Source: an uncultured Prevotellaceae bacterium (GTDB taxonomy: Bacteria > Bacteroidota > Bacteroidia > Bacteroidales > Muribaculaceae). Taken from it: a stretch of DNA of 8,227 nucleotides. Under the pieces are notes generated by a model, which was not told the DNA's origin, searched no databases, and worked only from the letters and a program-made list of their open reading frames with translations. This document shows positions 5,441 through 8,227 of the stretch, piece by piece (the first letter of the stretch is position 1; the number at the start of each line of letters is the position of its first letter). Position numbers and translations under genes: made by a program. The stretch covers positions 1 through 8,227 of the forward strand of contig CALAVD010000051.1 in the NCBI GenBank assembly GCA_937892085.1. Reading direction: 5' to 3'.

Positions 5441-5468
5441 ACTTCTTGCTTCTTACTTCCTACTTTTT
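5441..5468. repeat. Second heptamer array, ACTTCTT-like, 4 units
   Basis: Units ACTTCTT, GCTTCTT, ACTTCCT, ACTTTTT follow each other without gaps. The array touches the stop codon of the small exported protein gene and is separated from the GTTAAGW array by 17 bases. The two arrays differ in sequence but share the 7-bp period. Confidence 0.75.
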
Positions 5469-5950
5469 CACCATGCCTGCAGGTACTGGTAGTCGTCCTG
5501 GATTTGTATCCAGTTTTGGTCCATCTCGCGCCAGGTCTCGTTGTCGGTAGAGAAACGGTTCTTTGCGATTTTTATGTCGTTGAGGAACAGCGGACGGTGC
5601 TTGAGGGTGATGTCGAGGCTGGCGTCGCGCCCCTCTTGGCTGTAGATGTAGAACATCGGTTGCCAGTTGATGTCGCCGGTGGGGATGGTGCGAATGCGCT
5701 GAGCGCCATCGCTATCGGCTTTATAACAGGAAATATGTTCCTTAGCATAGTCGGCAACAGAGAACTCGTTGAAGCCATCGCCGTCAACATCGGTGAAAGC
5801 ATACCAATAGGCCAACTTGTCGTTTGATTTATTGATGTTGAAATTCTGGATAATTGAGGGTAAGTTGCGTTGCACAGCGGCAGGCATCTGTCCCGTGGCA
5901 ACAGCGGTGCAGCAGCACAATAGAAGCATCAATGATAGTATCTTTTTCAT
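5468..5950 (-). CDS. Small exported protein with a DxDGDG calcium-type loop
   Basis: I do not recognise a named family. The start is placed at ATG 5950, giving 160 residues with a clear Sec signal peptide (MKKILSLMLLLCCCTAVATG, cleavage near residue 20-21). The longer frame from 6058 would add 36 residues encoded entirely by the palindromic element and would bury the signal peptide. The mature protein contains DVDGDGFNEF (54-63), the Dx(D/N)xDG loop found in EF-hand-like, dockerin and VCBS/FG-GAP proteins, followed by a short beta-type strand as in repeat proteins that read calcium. The rest is rich in aromatic residues (INWQPMFYIYS, WREMDQNWIQIQDDYQYLQAW end). No lipobox is present (LLLC before C12 does not fit). 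It is likely periplasmic or secreted, and may be cotranscribed with the SGNH esterase upstream. Confidence 0.8.
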   Translation of the reverse strand: MKKILSLMLLLCCCTAVATGQMPAAVQRNLPSIIQNFNINKSNDKLAYWYAFTDVDGDGFNEFSVADYAKEHISCYKADSDGAQRIRTIPTGDINWQPMFYIYSQEGRDASLDITLKHRPLFLNDIKIAKNRFSTDNETWREMDQNWIQIQDDYQYLQAW

Positions 5951-5962
5951 AATAGCGTGATC

Positions 5963-6147
5963 TTTAAGGTGGGTTCTATAAATTAATAAAATGTTGAGAG
6001 GGGTTCTTGGCTGTTTTTGTTTCTTTTCGGCATCTGCTTCGTTAAATCCTTGCAACATAGCCCGCTATGCCGCTGCTGCTTTAACTTCGCATCTGCCCGA
6101 AAATAAATCAAAAACATCTCAAGTTAATTTATAGAACCCACCTTAAA
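5963..6147. mobile_element. 185-bp palindromic element with perfect 24-bp terminal inverted repeats (MITE-like)
   Basis: The left end begins TTTAAGGTGGGTTCTATAAA and continues TTAA (5963-5986). Its exact reverse complement is at 6124-6147. Inside, the arms remain similar when one is inverted: TGTTTTTGTTTCTTTTCGG at about 6012-6030 resembles the complement of 6092-6118. The centre contains CATAGC-CC-GCTATG. There is no protein gene inside. A non-autonomous MITE or a large intergenic palindrome are both possible. No target duplication is obvious (GATC on the left, TAAT on the right). It fills the gap between the SGNH gene (ends 6158) and the small exported protein gene (starts 5950), and transcripts across it would form a very long hairpin. 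Confidence 0.75.
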
Positions 6148-6157
6148 TAATGGTGAA

Positions 6158-7321
6158 TTATTCTTGGTTGGGCACTGGGGTGCCGTTGAGGATGGCCTCC
6201 AGATAGGGCTTAAGCTTTTGGGCATAGTAGTAGAAACCGAGGTCGGTGAGGTGGATGCCGTCAACCGAGCCTTCGCAGTCGGGGCCGTAGAGCCCTTCGC
6301 GGTCGATGTAGTAGAGGTTGCGAGGATTCTCGGCTTTGAGCTTGAGATAGTTCTTGTGATACTCCGCATTCTTCTCGGGCAAGTACTGACTGTAGTAGCC
6401 GCTGAAGCGCTCGTAGCTGTACTCCTGTCCCTCGACCATGAAGATGGGCACCTCGGGGCGCAGGTCACGCAAAGTCTTGACGAAGCCATAGGTCACGGTG
6501 TCGCACATGAGCTTGGTGCAGTTGGGGATAGGGTCGAGGATGTAGGCTTCCACGTGAGGAATTGCCGCCATGGCGCGTGCCATGCAACTGTCCATCTTGC
6601 CCTCGCCGCTGAAGCCAATGTTTACGCACTCCACGTCAAGGTCGCGCTGGAGGATGCTCGTGGCCACCATGCCGGTGCGCGAGGCGCAGCCGCCGTGCAT
6701 GATGCTGGTTCCGTAAAAGACAAACTTCTTCTCCTTGCGGGGGCTGTTGACCTTGGGTTGTGTGATTTCGGCACTTGGCTCCACACCTATCTCCATCCAG
6801 TTGATGCCGTCGTAGAGCGGCAGGTAAATCATGTATTCGTGCCAGCGTCCGTCGAGCTTGTCGATATACACCTTGCTCTGGATGGAGTCCTTGCGTGGTC
6901 CCTCGCCGCTGTAGCTGTAGTCACGATAGGGGCGGTTGCAGTTCACGAAGCGCCACACGCCATCATCGTCGAGGATATAGAGGTCGGTGCCCTTGATGCC
7001 GGTGTCGGCCATGTGAGCCATGTGGAAGTTGCTCATCAGGTTGTAGCGCACCGCCACGCAATGGCTGTTGGTGGCAAAGCGGATGCCTATTCCCGCCGAG
7101 TTCTTGGCGCGGTCCCACAGCGTCTCGCGCACGCTGTCCTTGAGGGTGGCAGGGATGCGGGTGTAGGGGGTGAGGGTGTTGTCCCAGCCCTTGTTGATCA
7201 TGCGGAAGCGCAGCGCGTCATAGAACTTGAGCGTGTCGATGCTTGTGAAATCTTGTGCAACTGTGGTGCCGCCTACCGACAATGCCACAACCAAGGCAAA
7301 AAGTATTCGTTTAAATTTCAT
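6158..7321 (-). CDS. Secreted SGNH/GDSL-type hydrolase with GxDLY N-terminal domain
   Basis: This 387-residue esterase has a signal peptide (MKFKRILFALVVALSVGGTTVAQ, cleavage near 22-23). Residues about 30-190 form a beta-rich domain containing GTDLYILDDDG (111-121), the GxDLY motif of the N-terminal domain that accompanies some SGNH esterases. The catalytic domain starts at KKFVFYGTSIMHGGC: block I Ser206 in GTSI, block II Gly in GFSGEGKM (236-243), block III Asn267 in DPIPNC, and block V Asp354/His357 in SVDGIHLTD, so the catalytic set appears complete. Relatives in Bacteroidetes deacylate polysaccharides or glycans in the periplasm or outside the cell; the substrate cannot be inferred because no glycan-utilisation genes are adjacent. 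The start is fixed by the signal peptide. The small exported protein gene lies downstream on the same strand. Confidence 0.92.
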   Translation of the reverse strand: MKFKRILFALVVALSVGGTTVAQDFTSIDTLKFYDALRFRMINKGWDNTLTPYTRIPATLKDSVRETLWDRAKNSAGIGIRFATNSHCVAVRYNLMSNFHMAHMADTGIKGTDLYILDDDGVWRFVNCNRPYRDYSYSGEGPRKDSIQSKVYIDKLDGRWHEYMIYLPLYDGINWMEIGVEPSAEITQPKVNSPRKEKKFVFYGTSIMHGGCASRTGMVATSILQRDLDVECVNIGFSGEGKMDSCMARAMAAIPHVEAYILDPIPNCTKLMCDTVTYGFVKTLRDLRPEVPIFMVEGQEYSYERFSGYYSQYLPEKNAEYHKNYLKLKAENPRNLYYIDREGLYGPDCEGSVDGIHLTDLGFYYYAQKLKPYLEAILNGTPVPNQE

Positions 7322-7352
7322 TGATAATAGAACTGTTCCTTGCTTAAAAGCC

Positions 7353-7380
7353 TAATCTTTAATCTCTAATCTTTAATCTT
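7353..7380. repeat. Heptamer tandem array TAATCTY, 4 units
   Basis: TAATCTT, TAATCTC, TAATCTT, TAATCTT run without gaps, and a degenerate fifth unit begins AAATC. On the minus strand this reads AAGATTA repeats, 32 bases upstream of the SGNH hydrolase start, so it lies in that gene's promoter or leader region. Confidence 0.85.
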
Positions 7381-7400
7381 AAATCAGCGAAGCTCATTTA

Positions 7401-7446
7401 TAAAGCACGGTCGGACGCCTTGATAGGTTGCCGACCGTGTCTTTTT
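7401..7446. terminator. Intrinsic terminator after the OmpA-family gene, possibly bidirectional
   Basis: CACGGTCGG (7406-7414) and CCGACCGTG (7431-7439) form a perfect 9-bp stem with a 16-base loop, extendable by AAAG/CTTT with one bulged T. A run of six Ts follows on the plus strand (7442-7447). On the minus strand, the direction of the OmpA-family gene that stops at 7479, the stem is followed by a weaker CTTTATAAA. It separates that gene from the SGNH gene. Confidence 0.75.
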
Positions 7447-7478
7447 TAACTTGAGCTAATAGCGTGGTTTTCTCTGAA

Positions 7479-8168
7479 TTATTGGAGAGTACCAGCCTCA
7501 GCTTGCTGAATCATTGTGTCGTCGGCAGTGATGTAAACCTCTACACGGCGGTTCTGAGCGCGACCTTCGGCAGTGCTGTTGTCAGCAACGGGATAGTCGT
7601 AAGCCAGACCCTTAGTCTCCATGCGATAGCTGGAAACGCCACTGTTCTGGAGATAGTCTCTAACGGCGTTGGCACGCTTGAGCGAGAGTTTCTCGTTAAC
7701 CTCACGTGAACCAGTGTTGTCGGTGTGACCGAAGATCTGCACGTTGGTGTTGGGGTCGTTGCGCAGTGAAGTGGCAAAGTTGGTCAAAGCGTTCTTTGCG
7801 GGAGCCTTGAGGTCGGCCTTGTTGGTGTCGAAGAGGATACCCGAGTCGAAGGTTACCTGGATGCCAGTATAGCCATTGTTGTCGGTAACGGTAGTAACCG
7901 ATGCTCCCTCGATAGCTGCCAGCTCATCGGCTTTCTTTTGCATGTGCTTGCCAATGAGAGTACCGGCAACGCCACCTGCTACAGCGCCAATAGCGCCACC
8001 AATAGCGGCACCCTTGCCCTTGCCAATCAAAGCACCAATGCCTGCACCAAGGGCGGCACCACCGCCACCACCAATGAGGCCACCTTGCAAGGTCTTGCTC
8101 ATAGAATTACATGCACTAAAGGAAAAGAGCAACGCAGCGCTCATAAAAAGACATAAAAATTTCTTCAT
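7479..8168 (-). CDS. OmpA-family lipoprotein with glycine-zipper segment
   Basis: This 229-residue outer-membrane lipoprotein tethers the membrane to peptidoglycan. The signal peptide MKKFLCLFMSAALLFSFSAC ends in a lipobox-like FSAC, with Cys20 as the lipid site. Residues 28-75 are a glycine zipper (GGLIGGGGGAALGAGIGALI, then GAAIGGAIGAVAGGVAGTLI), as in YiaD-like proteins. The OmpA C-terminal domain spans about 101-213: VTFDSGILFDTNKADL, then FGHTDNTGSREVNEKLSLKRANAVRDYL, then AEGRAQNRRVEV. Asp150 and Arg165, 15 apart as in OmpA Asp271/Arg286, should bind diaminopimelate. The C-terminus extends slightly beyond NRRVEVYI. The start is fixed by the signal peptide. The upstream sequence (8169-8213) is AT-rich without an SD, and the natural promoter may be cut off by the contig end. 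A terminator follows at 7401-7446. Confidence 0.95.
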   Translation of the reverse strand: MKKFLCLFMSAALLFSFSACNSMSKTLQGGLIGGGGGAALGAGIGALIGKGKGAAIGGAIGAVAGGVAGTLIGKHMQKKADELAAIEGASVTTVTDNNGYTGIQVTFDSGILFDTNKADLKAPAKNALTNFATSLRNDPNTNVQIFGHTDNTGSREVNEKLSLKRANAVRDYLQNSGVSSYRMETKGLAYDYPVADNSTAEGRAQNRRVEVYITADDTMIQQAEAGTLQ

Positions 8169-8213
8169 AATAGTACTATTTTTTAAAAATTAATTAAATA
8201 AAAAATGTGTCGT

Positions 8214-8227
8214 AGATCGGAAGAGCG
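8214..8227 (+). other. Illumina TruSeq adapter remnant at the contig end
   Basis: AGATCGGAAGAGCG is identical to the first 14 bases of the TruSeq universal (read 2 side) adapter; the final G distinguishes it from the index adapter, which continues AGAGCACACG. It ends the window exactly. It is vector/adapter sequence, not biology. Confidence 0.93.

Noticed and set aside
5375..5468. CRISPR array
   Set aside because: The repeat units are 7 bp with no spacers, and no cas genes are near; these are short tandem repeats.
5951..6058. 36-residue N-terminal extension of the small exported protein
   Set aside because: These codons come from the palindromic element, and the start at 5950 gives a clean signal peptide.
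6164..7324. Plus-strand open frame of 386 codons exactly opposite the SGNH hydrolase gene
   Set aside because: It mirrors the sense gene almost end to end because that gene avoids codons that would create antisense stops. The translation shows no domain, and the sense product has full catalytic motifs and a signal peptide.

Overview
The window looks like a metagenome or draft-genome contig from a Bacteroidales bacterium (Prevotellaceae/Muribaculaceae-like). Evidence: start codons sit in AT-rich leaders without Shine-Dalgarno (SD) sequences; several sites match the Bacteroidetes promoter consensus (-33 TTG, then -7 TAnnTTTG about 20 bp later); and the gene families fit (SGNH hydrolase with a GxDLY domain, YqeY, glycine-zipper OmpA lipoprotein, Bacteroidetes-type long-chain acyl-CoA ligase, IS30 transposase). 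The exact genus cannot be settled from this sequence.

Layout, left to right. 1-666 (+) is a 5'-truncated shikimate kinase with an unusual insertion, visibly richer in G+C than the rest. 719-1082 (-) begins as release factor 2 with its programmed +1 frameshift site, then changes abruptly after about 86 residues into what looks like the C-terminus of RecJ; this is a probable chimeric join. 1191-3053 (-) is a long-chain acyl-CoA ligase. Immediately upstream of it lies a complete IS30-family element (3134-4174), with terminal inverted repeats and a plausible outward promoter pointing at the ligase. 4345-4701 (-) is a DUF2442-like small protein whose reading frame runs through its own terminator. 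4940-5368 (-) is a YqeY-family protein. 5468-5950 (-) is a small exported protein with a DxDGDG calcium-type loop. 6158-7321 (-) is a secreted SGNH/GDSL esterase. 7479-8168 (-) is an OmpA-family lipoprotein. From 719 onward every gene is on the minus strand.

The gaps between genes are unusually structured. Four arrays of degenerate 7-bp tandem repeats, different in sequence but identical in period, sit in gaps between co-directional genes (1119-1188, 5375-5423, 5441-5468, 7353-7380). A 185-bp palindromic element with perfect 24-bp terminal inverted repeats fills most of the gap at 5951-6157. An 82-bp imperfect palindrome lies at 4809-4890. Two convincing intrinsic-terminator hairpins (4355-4392, 7401-7446) flank genes.

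The contig ends at 8214-8227 in a sequence identical to the start of the Illumina TruSeq adapter, so the right end is artefactual. This also makes the prfB/recJ-like join more suspect as an assembly or library artefact. I find no CRISPR array, tRNA, rRNA, defence island or clearly new multi-gene system. The genes are ordinary housekeeping and envelope functions. The most interesting signals are the non-coding repeats, the IS outward promoter and the chimeric RF2 gene.
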